From positions 1-32,297 of the forward strand of contig CAITDZ010000088.1 of the NCBI GenBank assembly GCA_903891285.1: DNA of 32,297 nucleotides, in the 5' to 3' direction. The notes beneath the pieces are model-generated. The model ran no database searches. It saw only the letters and a list, made by a program, of their open reading frames with translations, and was not told where the DNA came from. Source of the stretch: an uncultured Solirubrobacterales bacterium. Its GTDB lineage: Bacteria > Actinomycetota > Thermoleophilia > Solirubrobacterales > 70-9. Shown piece after piece: positions 9,189-17,784 of the stretch. Made by a program: the position numbers and the translations under genes. Every line of letters starts with the position of its first letter. Within the stretch, counting starts at the first letter, position 1.

Positions 9189-10445
9189 TCAGGCCCCTAC
9201 CTCGGCCGTGATCGCACCTGGACCATCCTCTTCCTGGCCCGATGTTTGGTCCTCGGCGCCGACCATGATCGCGATCTTCCCGAGGTGGCGGTTCTCGTGG
9301 AGCATCTGGTGGGCCTCCGGGACTCCGTCGAAGCCCATCGTCTGCCAGAGCACCGGACGGATCTTGCCCTCGGCCATCAGCTGGTTCGCCTTCATGCACT
9401 CGTAGGCGTTTGCGAAGTGCGAGCCGATGATCTCCTTCTGTTTCATCCAGAGGTACCGGACGTCGAAGTCGAGCTCGTATCCCGAGGTCGCCCCACAGAT
9501 GATCACCTTGCCGAACGGCTTGACGGTGAAGACCGAGGTGGGGAAGGTGGCCTTGCCCACGTGCTCGAAGACGATGTCGGGCGGATCGCCGAGGATTTCC
9601 TTGACCCGCTTGGCGAAGGCCCTGGTGACACCGAAGCGCTCCTTTTCTTCTTCGGGGGTCTCGTCGCCACGCCTCATCATCCCGGCGTACTCGTTTCGGT
9701 CGATGTAGTCGACTGCGCCGAGCTGCTTGACCAGTTCGCCTTTCTCCGGGGAGGAGACGATCCCGACCGCGTTCGCACCGGTGGCCTTGCAGAGCTGGAC
9801 GGCGAAGACCCCCAGGCCTCCGGCCGCACCCCATATGAGAACGTTGTCTCCCGCCTGGATGTTGCCCCTGGTCATCAGCATCCGGTAGGCGGTGAAGTAG
9901 GTGAGCCCGTAGGAAGATGCATCCACCCAAGAGAGGTTCTTCGGCTTCGGCAGGAGTTGCTGGGCCTGGACCTTGGTGAACTGGGCGAAGGAACCCCAGG
10001 TCGTCTCGTAACCCCAGATCCTCTGACTCGGTGCAGCCATCGGGTCGAGGCCATGTACCTCGACATCCTCGTAAGACGCCTGGTTGCAGTGGATCACGAC
10101 CTCGTCACCGGGCTTCCACCTGGTGACCCCGTCACCGACCTTCCAGACGATCCCCGATGCATCTGAGCCCCCGATGTGGTGGCCGAACTCCGGGTGATCC
10201 CCGTAGCCGAAGACCGAGACCGGTTGTCCGAGGGCAGCCCAGACGTTGTTGAAGTTGACCCCCGCGGCCATCACCCGAACTATCACTTCGAAGGCGCCCG
10301 GTTCGGGCGTCTCGATCTCCTCGAGCTGGAAGGCCTCGTTCGGCTCTCCCTCCGTCTCGGGCCGGATCACCCAGGCAGCCATCCTTTCCGGCAGGTCACC
10401 TATTTCGGCGTCCACGGTGCTCACTTCCTGAAGGTCAATCGCCAC
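9189..10445 (-). CDS. ccr: Crotonyl-CoA carboxylase/reductase
   Basis: 418 aa MDR-family enzyme with Ccr-type features: GVNFNNVWAALGQPVSVFGYGDHPEFGHHIGGSDASGIVWKVGDGV, IWGYETTWGSFAQFTKVQAQQLLPKPKNLSW, IWGAAGGLGVFAVQLCKATGANAVGIVSS, VFEHVGKATFPTSVFTVKPFGKVIICGATSGY, IIGSHFANAYECMKANQL. GTG start with AGGAG SD. Confidence 0.95.
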   Translation of the reverse strand: MAIDLQEVSTVDAEIGDLPERMAAWVIRPETEGEPNEAFQLEEIETPEPGAFEVIVRVMAAGVNFNNVWAALGQPVSVFGYGDHPEFGHHIGGSDASGIVWKVGDGVTRWKPGDEVVIHCNQASYEDVEVHGLDPMAAPSQRIWGYETTWGSFAQFTKVQAQQLLPKPKNLSWVDASSYGLTYFTAYRMLMTRGNIQAGDNVLIWGAAGGLGVFAVQLCKATGANAVGIVSSPEKGELVKQLGAVDYIDRNEYAGMMRRGDETPEEEKERFGVTRAFAKRVKEILGDPPDIVFEHVGKATFPTSVFTVKPFGKVIICGATSGYELDFDVRYLWMKQKEIIGSHFANAYECMKANQLMAEGKIRPVLWQTMGFDGVPEAHQMLHENRHLGKIAIMVGAEDQTSGQEEDGPGAITAEVGA

Positions 10446-10532
10446 GCTGCTCCTCTCGGTCTTCGATCGATTCGGGCCGTCCGAACCTTACCTGCGCAGA
10501 TCGGCTCGGGGAGGCCTGGCCCTGGGCCTCCC

Positions 10533-11057
10533 TCAGGGCGTGAGGACGGAAGTGCCGGACGAGACCCGGCTCGGTCCGACCGAAAGCAGGGCTGACTGCT
10601 CGGCCGCCGGAGAGGCGAGGCGGTAGATGCCGGTCGGAAGGGCCAGCTGGAAGGAAGTCGTACCGGTCCCGGGTATCCGGCTCAACTTCTCGACCGGACC
10701 CTCGATCACGAGTGCAACCGGCCGACCGACCTGGTTGGCCACCCTGAAGTCGACCGTCGCCTCGCGCACCTGTGGGGCCTGGCCGATCTGGGCGTTCTCG
10801 TTCTGGTTGAGGTTGATCGGTCGCTGGCCCGGGATACCGATCCGCTCGGGCGTGACCAGTACGGCGCCTTCCGACAGGTAGACGCTGACCGTTGTCGGGA
10901 CCGGAGGCCGGGGAAGGTTCTCCCGGGTCTCGGCTGCGCAGCCGAGAGTGGTCAGGGCGAGCCCGGCAGCTGCGATGCAGCCAGCCAGCCCCCACCTGCG
11001 TCCAGAGGCAGGGAATGCCTTGAACCGTCCTCCCAGGCGAATCGACCGGACCACCAC
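10533..11057 (-). CDS. Putative lipoprotein
   Basis: GLAGCIAAAGLALTTLGCAAETREN gives an N-terminal hydrophobic segment with a lipobox-like LGC. GTG start at 11057 is inferred from a -10-like TAGATT 7 nt upstream. Confidence 0.65.
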   Translation of the reverse strand: MVVRSIRLGGRFKAFPASGRRWGLAGCIAAAGLALTTLGCAAETRENLPRPPVPTTVSVYLSEGAVLVTPERIGIPGQRPINLNQNENAQIGQAPQVREATVDFRVANQVGRPVALVIEGPVEKLSRIPGTGTTSFQLALPTGIYRLASPAAEQSALLSVGPSRVSSGTSVLTP

Positions 11058-11086
11058 CCGGGTGAATCTACCCGACCCCCGACCGG

Positions 11087-11968
11087 TCAACCGGTCCACA
11101 CCGAACGCCTTGCTCCGACTTCGAGGTCGAGCCGGGTCTGGATCCGGAAACGGACTTCCTCGGCCAGGTCCTGCACCGCGGCCGGATCACTCCCGAGTCC
11201 GGCAGGAAAGTCCTCCGGTCGAATCGGCTCCATGAAACAGATCTTGAACTTGGCCGGCAGGTACATGAGGGCTGCGGCCAGCCCGAAGTGGGGGAAGGTC
11301 GGGGTCAGGGGGAAATAGATCAGGCCGGTCAGTTTCTCCAGGGCACGGAAGTGGGCAAAGATCGGCATCGACTCCTCGGCACCGATCACCGCGACGGGCA
11401 CGATCGGAACATCGGCCCGGGCGGCCGTCCTTACGAAGCCTCCACGGCCGAAGCGACGCAGTCGGTACTTCTGCCAGGCGAGCTTCCTGCTCCCTTTCTG
11501 TCCCTCGGGGAAGACGATCGCCAGACGCCCCTCGTCGTGCAGGAGTCGCTGGGCGTTCTCCGGGTGGGCGGGGACGAGTCCCATGCGGGCTGCCAGCATC
11601 GAGACGCCCGGGTACCCCTTGAACCAGTGCTCGACCAGCATGTAGAGGGCCCTCGGGTTCGGATGTTCGTTCCGGATCGCCTGCATGACCATCGGGGCGT
11701 CCGGAGGGAGCGCTCCGGAATGGTTGGACACCAGCAGGGCGCCCCCCTCCGAGGGCACGTTCTCGATGCCTTCGACTTCGACCCTGAACCAGTGCTTGTA
11801 ATAAAAGTCGAGAAGCGGTTCGACCCGGGATACGAAAGCTTCGGAACGGCCCCAGTCGTCGAAGTCGCGTCCCTCCTCGACCGCGGGAAGGAGGTCCCGG
11901 ATCGCCTCGATCGCATCCTCGTCGGGGAGTCGTTCCGGCGAGGCCCTCTCCGGCCCATCGGGGCCCAC
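11087..11968 (-). CDS. Lysophospholipid acyltransferase family protein (PlsC-like)
   Basis: GGALLVSNHSGALPPDAPMV, FPEGQKGSRKLAWQKYRLRRFGRGGFVRTAARADVPIVPVAVIGAEE. The ORF is open far upstream (to 12904) but that part overlaps ygfZ out of frame; GTG at 11968 is one plausible start, true start uncertain. Confidence 0.8.
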   Translation of the reverse strand: MGPDGPERASPERLPDEDAIEAIRDLLPAVEEGRDFDDWGRSEAFVSRVEPLLDFYYKHWFRVEVEGIENVPSEGGALLVSNHSGALPPDAPMVMQAIRNEHPNPRALYMLVEHWFKGYPGVSMLAARMGLVPAHPENAQRLLHDEGRLAIVFPEGQKGSRKLAWQKYRLRRFGRGGFVRTAARADVPIVPVAVIGAEESMPIFAHFRALEKLTGLIYFPLTPTFPHFGLAAALMYLPAKFKICFMEPIRPEDFPAGLGSDPAAVQDLAEEVRFRIQTRLDLEVGARRSVWTG

Positions 11969-12096
11969 GACCGGAGGATCATCGGTGCGGGTGGGCGCAC
12001 CAGGCCCCCCGAACAGCTGACTCGACTCACCGAAGGCGCCCCCGCCCAGACCCCGGCTGACTCGATCGCGAGGCTCCTCACCTGTCCCTTCGTCGC

Positions 12097-13065
12097 TCAG
12101 GGCAAGTCCTCGCCGGCAGCCGGAAAGGGGAGGTCGACCACCTCGGTCCGGACCGGGCCTCCATCGGTGGAGGCTTCGATCAGGTCGCCGGGGGATGCCT
12201 CCTTCCTCACCACGGCCAGGCCGATCCAGCCCTCGGCGGGTGAGAGGACGACAGAGGCGACCTTCCCGAGTTCCCGCTCGCCGTCGGTCAGCTCCGTACC
12301 GGGCAGCACCTCCCCGGCGAACCTGAGACCCCTGAGGAACCGGTTCGGCTTCCCCTTGTAGTGGAGCCGTGCAACCGGCTCCTGGCCGATGTAGCAGCCC
12401 TTGTCGAAGGAGACCGCCCGCTCGACGATTCCGGCTTCGGCCGGCATCGTCTGGGTACCCATCTCCCTGCCGAGGCGTGGCCTGCCAGCCTCGACCCGGA
12501 GGATTTCCGCCGCCTCCGGGCTGACCCTCTGGACCCCGAGCCGCTCGAGTTCGCTCACGACCTTCGCGAGGCCGCCCTCCGGGACCATCAGGTCGACTCC
12601 CCGGTCGGTAGCGATCGCCAGGCACTCGTGCCCGCCCAGCTCCATCGTCCCGGTTGCACCCTCGCGACCCCGCGGGGCATTTGTCAGGGTCACGGTCGCA
12701 GGCCCGAGGAGTGCGAGCGCCTCCCGTTCGATGGGGTCGACCTCGACATCCCGTCCGATCCGGTACCCGTCGAGGTGGGAGGCCAGTCGATCGGCGGCCG
12801 AGGGCTCGCAATCGATGAGGAACCGGTCGGCCTCGATCCGGGTGACCCGCATGTCCGCCTGGATCCGACCCTTGCGATCGAGCAGGGCGGCATAGACCGA
12901 GCACCCCACCTCGAGAGCTTCGACTTCATTGGTCACCTGGCTCTGGAGGTATTCGGCCGCGTCCGGGCCCCTCACCTCGATCCAGGAACGGTCGAGGGTT
13001 ACCTGTCCGATCTCTTCCCGCACCTGGCGGTACTCGGCATCGATCTCCGGGGCCGCAGACTCCAT
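12097..13065 (-). CDS. ygfZ: YgfZ/GcvT-domain folate-binding protein
   Basis: ATG at 13065 (MESAAPEIDAEYRQ); YgfZ signature KGCYIGQEPVARLHYKGKPNRFLRGLRF; SQVTNEVEALEVGCSVYAALLDRKGRIQADM. Confidence 0.88.
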   Translation of the reverse strand: MESAAPEIDAEYRQVREEIGQVTLDRSWIEVRGPDAAEYLQSQVTNEVEALEVGCSVYAALLDRKGRIQADMRVTRIEADRFLIDCEPSAADRLASHLDGYRIGRDVEVDPIEREALALLGPATVTLTNAPRGREGATGTMELGGHECLAIATDRGVDLMVPEGGLAKVVSELERLGVQRVSPEAAEILRVEAGRPRLGREMGTQTMPAEAGIVERAVSFDKGCYIGQEPVARLHYKGKPNRFLRGLRFAGEVLPGTELTDGERELGKVASVVLSPAEGWIGLAVVRKEASPGDLIEASTDGGPVRTEVVDLPFPAAGEDLP

Positions 13066-13109
13066 CGATCCCGATTCTAGGGTGGGGCCGGTAGCGCTAC
13101 GCTTCACCG
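13066..13109. promoter_or_regulatory. Compact divergent promoter region between ygfZ and the 13110 gene
   Basis: 44 bp between two start codons; minus-strand TAGAAT 8 nt before ygfZ ATG, plus-strand TACGCT 6 nt before ATG 13110, palindrome GTAGCGCTAC at 13091-13100. Confidence 0.5.
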
Positions 13110-13472
13110 ATGGCGCTTGCTGCGGATTTCAGGGAGATCGTCGAGTCGCTGCCGGCCGACTGGACCGACCTCGAGGTCGACTTCCGACTCGACGACGAGA
13201 GCCGGTACATCGATGCCTCGGTCGAGATGACCCTGATCAATGCAAAGCCCTATTCCGAGGCCGACTGGCACTGGAGGGTTGCGGTCGCGAACGGGTTCGG
13301 CCACGCGGCCGCTCCCGAGACCGTACTTGGCCTCTTCGAGCGGATGGACGCTGCCGGATACACAGGCCAGCTTCGGTTGGTCGAGGTGCGGGAGGGGCGT
13401 GTCGAGGTCGTCCAGATGTGGGGCAGGCCCGAGAGCGTCCGCGAGGAGTTCCGGGTCCGGCGGTCCCAGTAG
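13110..13472 (+). CDS. Hypothetical protein
   Basis: 120 aa ORF in the intergenic slot, ATG preceded by TACGCT at -6. Confidence 0.6.
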   Translation: MALAADFREIVESLPADWTDLEVDFRLDDESRYIDASVEMTLINAKPYSEADWHWRVAVANGFGHAAAPETVLGLFERMDAAGYTGQLRLVEVREGRVEVVQMWGRPESVREEFRVRRSQ

Positions 13473-13479
13473 GGACGAA

Positions 13480-13797
13480 GTGGCCCGTATCGCCGTCCTC
13501 GTTCCGGACCTGATGCTTGCCAGCCGGATGGTCGAGCCACTCCGGGCAGCGGGGTACGAGGTGGTGACCGGCACCCTTCCCGAAGTGGCCGAGGACGCGG
13601 ACCTCTTGGTCTGTGACCTCGATTCCGTCGATCCGGTCGAGGTTGCCTCGGCAGGCCTTCCATCGATCGGGTTTCATTCCCACCTCGACAGGGAAACCGG
13701 CGAAAGGGGCCGTTCGGCAGGTCTCGGCATTGTCGTGCCGCGTTCGAGGGCCGCCAGGGAGCTACCCGAGCTAGTCGCCACCCTCCTGGAGTCCTGA
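13480..13797 (+). CDS. Small receiver/flavodoxin-like hypothetical protein
   Basis: GTG at 13480: VARIAVLVPDLMLASRMVEPLRAAGYEVVTGTLPEVAEDADLLVCDLDSVDP; alternating beta/alpha pattern resembling CheY-like folds. Confidence 0.5.
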   Translation: MARIAVLVPDLMLASRMVEPLRAAGYEVVTGTLPEVAEDADLLVCDLDSVDPVEVASAGLPSIGFHSHLDRETGERGRSAGLGIVVPRSRAARELPELVATLLES

Positions 13798-13925
13798 CCA
13801 AGGGTCGATCCGGCTTCGGACCGCGAGTTGGGCGGGGTTGGCAGGCATACCGCGTCGTTCACGGTTAGACTTCTGCCGTCCGTCGACCGGCGGGCGGAAT
13901 CGAACGAGACGGAGGGCTTGGGTTA

Positions 13926-14657
13926 ATGCAGGATCGCGGAATCGCCGCCTACATCGCGGAATTGGTAGGGACCTTCTTCCTGGTGTTCTTCATCACCACG
14001 ATCGGGGTGCTCTTCATCTCGGTCGGTGAGTCGGCCCAGTTCGGCTCCGATTACGCGGTCGTCGGCCTGGTGGTCGCCTTCGTCCTCACCTCGTTGATCA
14101 TCGGGATCGGCATCGCCTCGGGTGGGCACTTCAACCCGGCGATCACCTTCGGTGCCGCCCTGATGAGGAAGATCGCGCCGATCGACGCCGTGATCTACAT
14201 CCTCGCCCAGCTTTCAGGTGGTGTCCTCGGAGCCCTCCTGACGAAGGCCCTCCTCGAGGACGAGGGTCGGGCCTCCGACTACGGTGCGGCCACGATCAGC
14301 CCGCTGCTCAGCGGAGCGTTCCCCGGTTTCGTGGTCGAGACGCTTGGCGCCTTCCTGCTCGTACTGGCAGTGCTTGCGGTCGCGCTCGGCAGCAAGGCCA
14401 AGAAGGAGTGGGCTCCACTGGCGATCGGGCTTACGCTCGGCGCCGTGATCATGATCTTCGGTCCGCTGACCGGAGCATCGGTCAACCCGGCCAGGTGGTT
14501 CGGGCCGGCGCTGGTATCCGGTGAGTTCTCGGACTCCTGGGTCTACATCTTCGCTCCGCTGGTCGGGGCGGCTCTTGCCTTCGCGATGTACAGGTTCGTC
14601 ATCGAGAAGAGCGACGCTTCCGCCGAGACGGGCGTGGCGCCCGGCACCCAGGAGTAG
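13926..14657 (+). CDS. MIP/aquaporin family channel
   Basis: Two NPA motifs: GGHFNPAITFGAAL and GASVNPARWFGPAL; multiple TM helices. Confidence 0.92.
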   Translation: MQDRGIAAYIAELVGTFFLVFFITTIGVLFISVGESAQFGSDYAVVGLVVAFVLTSLIIGIGIASGGHFNPAITFGAALMRKIAPIDAVIYILAQLSGGVLGALLTKALLEDEGRASDYGAATISPLLSGAFPGFVVETLGAFLLVLAVLAVALGSKAKKEWAPLAIGLTLGAVIMIFGPLTGASVNPARWFGPALVSGEFSDSWVYIFAPLVGAALAFAMYRFVIEKSDASAETGVAPGTQE

Positions 14658-14664
14658 GAGGGTG

Positions 14665-14691
14665 GGGGGATCCGGGTGATCCGGATTCCCC
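14665..14691 (+). terminator. Hairpin between aquaporin gene and fbiC
   Basis: GGGGATCCGG-GTGAT-CCGGATTCCCC: 10-bp stem with a 1-nt bulge and 5-nt loop, 8 nt after the stop; no clear U-tract. Confidence 0.5.
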
Positions 14692-14727
14692 GTCCTTCGA
14701 CCCCCGCCCCTCTCGGGCCATAGAACG

Positions 14728-17004
14728 ATGCGCCGGGTCACCTTCTCGCGCAACTACACCGTCTCGCTTTCGCGGTCGTGCCAGTGCTACTGCAAGTACT
14801 GCGCCTTCGCGACCCACAGGGCCCACCTCCATCCCCCCGACGATGTCGAGCGGATGCTCGACGATGCAGTCAAGCGGAGGGCGAAGGAGCTCCTGGTCCT
14901 GACCGGAGAGCGACCCGAGGTCAATGCCGAGGTCGCAGCCCGTCTCGCTGACTGGGGCCACCCCGACTTCACCTCCTACGTCGTCTGGACCTGCGAGCGG
15001 GCGCTCGAGCGGGGACTTCTGCCGCATACGAACATCGGGGTCATCTCGCCCGAGGACATGGCCCGCCTCCGTGAGGTGACCGCATCACAGGGCCTGATGC
15101 TCGAATCCGTTTCCGAACGACTGATGGAGACGGTGCATGCGGGCTCGCCCACCAAACACCCCGAATTCAGGCTCGCAACGATCGAGGAGGGCGGGCGACA
15201 GAGGGTTCCCTTCACCTCGGGAATCCTCGTAGGCATCGGCGAGACGGTCGCGGAGAGGACGGCTTCGCTCGAGGCCCTGGCGAAGCTTCATGAGCGCTAC
15301 GGGCACATCCAGGAAGTGATCATCCAGAACTTCGTACCCCACCCGGATTACTACGGTCGCGAGCCGGCCGAGATCGCTGCCCGGGAGTCGGACCGCCGCT
15401 GGGAAGCCGGTGGAAGCTCAGGTCTTTCCCATCCCGGCGAGGGAGAGTCGAGTGTCGCCCTGCCGGACTGGGCATGTCCGGTCTCGCCCGAAGACCTGAT
15501 CGCTCTGGTCGCGCAGACTGCCGAGCTGATGCCGGGAGTAGGGATCCAGGTCCCACCGAACCTCTCGGAGTGGTGGCCCGAGCTGGTCGAGGCCGGCGCG
15601 ACCGACCTCGGCGGGCTCTCCGCCAACGGGGACCACATCTCCCCGGAGCACCCGTTTCCCAGCCCGGTCGAGGCCCGAAAGGAGTTGCGCGAACGGGATA
15701 TCGCCCTCTCGGAACGGCTCTGCGTCTACCCCGGGTACATGAATCGGGAGTGGGTGGATCCTGCCGTTTTCGACGTGATCGAGGAGCGCTACCGGACCTT
15801 CGTGCCTCGCAAGGGGCGCGGCAGCCTCGAGGGTGGTCTTCCGGACCCCGGTCTCGTCCGCGAGGCCGTCTCGAAAGGCAGGGAGGGGGAGGAGCTCGAC
15901 GAACTCGAGTTGACCGCACTCTTCTGCGAGACCCGACCCGATCCAGTCGAGGAGATCAGGCTCGCAGCGGACGCCCTCCGTTTCGAGCTGGTTGGGGACA
16001 CCGCGACCTTCGTCGTCAACCGGAACATCAACTTCACCAACATCTGCACGGTCGGCTGTGCCTTCTGTGGCTTCGGCCAGTCCCGTCGCTCGCCTTCTGC
16101 CTACGAGGTGAGCGAGGCGGACTTCGTCGCCAGGGTCGAGGAGGCGGTGGCCTTTGGCGCAACCGAGATCTGCCTCCAGGGTGGCATTCATCCCGACCTG
16201 GGACTCGAGGACTACGGCAAGTGGCTCCGCCTCGCCCGCGACGTCGCGCCCGAGATCCACCTCCACGCCTATTCCCCGATGGAGATCGACCACATCGCGA
16301 CGACGTCGGGTCTCTCGCTCCCTGACGTCTTCGACTACCTGATCGGGTGTGGCCTGGGTTCCACGCCGGGAACTGCGGCGGAGGTACTCGACGACGGCGT
16401 TCGCGAGCGGATCTCCCCCAACACGCTGCCCGCCGGCCGCTGGGTCGAGGTGATCGAGGCAAGCCATGCGGCCGGCCTTCGGTCTACCTCGACCGTGATG
16501 TTCGGCCATATCGAGGAACCGCACGAGCTGGCCCGGCACATGCGGGTGGTCCGTACGCTCCAGGAACGGACGGGCGGGATCACCGAATTCGTCCCGCTCA
16601 GCTTCATCCCCTACGACACCCTGCTGGGGCGGACCCACGGGATCGAGGAGATGCCGATGTCCGACAACCTGAGGCACACCGCCGTCTTCCGGCTGGGACT
16701 CGGCCGGTCGATCACGAACCTCCAGGCGAGCTGGGTCAAGATGGGTCTCGACGGAGCGACTGAAGCGCTCCGATGGGGCGTGAACGACCTGGGTGGAACG
16801 CTGATGGAAGAGAACATCTCCCGGATGGCCGGATCGAGGCACGGGACCAGACTCGACCCCGAGGACCTGGTCGGCGCGGCTCACCGGGCCGGACGGGACG
16901 CAGCCCAGCGCGACACCTCCTACGGGATCCTCGGATTCCACCCGCGACCTGGCGACGTGCCGTCCGACCCCGTGGTCGAGCACCTGGTCGGGGCGCCGGG
17001 CTGA
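14728..17004 (+). CDS. fbiC: Fused CofG/CofH, 7,8-didemethyl-8-hydroxy-5-deazariboflavin (Fo) synthase
   Basis: 758 aa with two radical-SAM Cys motifs: SRSCQCYCKYCAFATHR (CofG half) and NICTVGCAFCGFGQSRRSPSAYEVS (CofH half). Confidence 0.95.
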   Translation: MRRVTFSRNYTVSLSRSCQCYCKYCAFATHRAHLHPPDDVERMLDDAVKRRAKELLVLTGERPEVNAEVAARLADWGHPDFTSYVVWTCERALERGLLPHTNIGVISPEDMARLREVTASQGLMLESVSERLMETVHAGSPTKHPEFRLATIEEGGRQRVPFTSGILVGIGETVAERTASLEALAKLHERYGHIQEVIIQNFVPHPDYYGREPAEIAARESDRRWEAGGSSGLSHPGEGESSVALPDWACPVSPEDLIALVAQTAELMPGVGIQVPPNLSEWWPELVEAGATDLGGLSANGDHISPEHPFPSPVEARKELRERDIALSERLCVYPGYMNREWVDPAVFDVIEERYRTFVPRKGRGSLEGGLPDPGLVREAVSKGREGEELDELELTALFCETRPDPVEEIRLAADALRFELVGDTATFVVNRNINFTNICTVGCAFCGFGQSRRSPSAYEVSEADFVARVEEAVAFGATEICLQGGIHPDLGLEDYGKWLRLARDVAPEIHLHAYSPMEIDHIATTSGLSLPDVFDYLIGCGLGSTPGTAAEVLDDGVRERISPNTLPAGRWVEVIEASHAAGLRSTSTVMFGHIEEPHELARHMRVVRTLQERTGGITEFVPLSFIPYDTLLGRTHGIEEMPMSDNLRHTAVFRLGLGRSITNLQASWVKMGLDGATEALRWGVNDLGGTLMEENISRMAGSRHGTRLDPEDLVGAAHRAGRDAAQRDTSYGILGFHPRPGDVPSDPVVEHLVGAPG

Positions 17005-17022
17005 GACCCCGTCAGGACTCTC

Positions 17023-17784
17023 CTACCTGAACAGGTCGTGTGCCCGGGGCCGGAGCTGCCCCGAGCAGCCCGGGCCGTGGTCCGGGCGCACGAATCGACC
17101 GACCCCTTCGATCTTTACCGCCGGGTTTCGGCTCGTCTTGTCGCGGGCGAGGTCGGCAGCAGCAGCCAACTCATCCGCGATACCGATCTCGGTGGCGCTC
17201 AGTTCCCGACCGCCCAGATCCTTCCGGCCACGCCAGTCGTCGAGGGGATCGATTCCGGCACAGCCGATCGCCACCTCGACCTGCCCGATCCTCCAGGCCC
17301 TGCCGAAGCTGTCGGTGATCAGGACGGCTGGCCGGCACCCACAGGCATCCTCGATCGCCTCCCGGATCTCCCTGGCCGAACGATCGGGGTCCTCCGGAAG
17401 GAGGACCACTGCATCGGGTCTGCCTGCGTTCGAGGAGTCGATCCCGGCGTTCGCACAGACGAAGCCGTGGTTGGTTTCGGTGATCAGGATCTCCCGCTCG
17501 GGGTCGGCGCGAACGACCTCCCTGCTCTCGGCCAGGACGAGCTCGATCAGGCGGGGATCCTGCCCGAGTTCGGTTGCAAGGGAGCTCGCCTCCTCGCTGG
17601 GCAGGACGCTGTCGAGCGCGACCACCCGTCCCTCGGCTTTCGAGACGACCTTCTGGGAGATCACGATCACGTCCTCCCCGGTCGGGGTTCCGTTCCGGGC
17701 GATCGCTGATCCGAGCTCGAACCCGGGCTCGACCTCGGGGATCCCATCTACGGGAACTATCCGGACCGGTCCTGGATCAGGCAT
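17023..17784 (-). CDS. cofE: Coenzyme F420-0:L-glutamate ligase, stand-alone CofE domain
   Basis: ATG at 17784; ISQKVVSKAEGRVVAL, LITETNHGFVCANAGIDSSNAG, LITDSFGRAWRIGQVEVAIGCAGIDPLDDWRGRKDLGGREL. Confidence 0.92.
   Translation of the reverse strand: MPDPGPVRIVPVDGIPEVEPGFELGSAIARNGTPTGEDVIVISQKVVSKAEGRVVALDSVLPSEEASSLATELGQDPRLIELVLAESREVVRADPEREILITETNHGFVCANAGIDSSNAGRPDAVVLLPEDPDRSAREIREAIEDACGCRPAVLITDSFGRAWRIGQVEVAIGCAGIDPLDDWRGRKDLGGRELSATEIGIADELAAAADLARDKTSRNPAVKIEGVGRFVRPDHGPGCSGQLRPRAHDLFR

Noticed and set aside
11969-12904. N-terminal extension making a 605-aa ORF (11087..12904) with the acyltransferase
   Set aside because: This part is an out-of-frame overlap of the well-supported ygfZ gene and has low-complexity Arg/Gly/Pro-rich composition; it is a GC-rich shadow frame.
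15418-16983. 521-aa minus-strand ORF opposite fbiC
   Set aside because: Antisense shadow of a clearly recognised fbiC gene; no recognisable domain.
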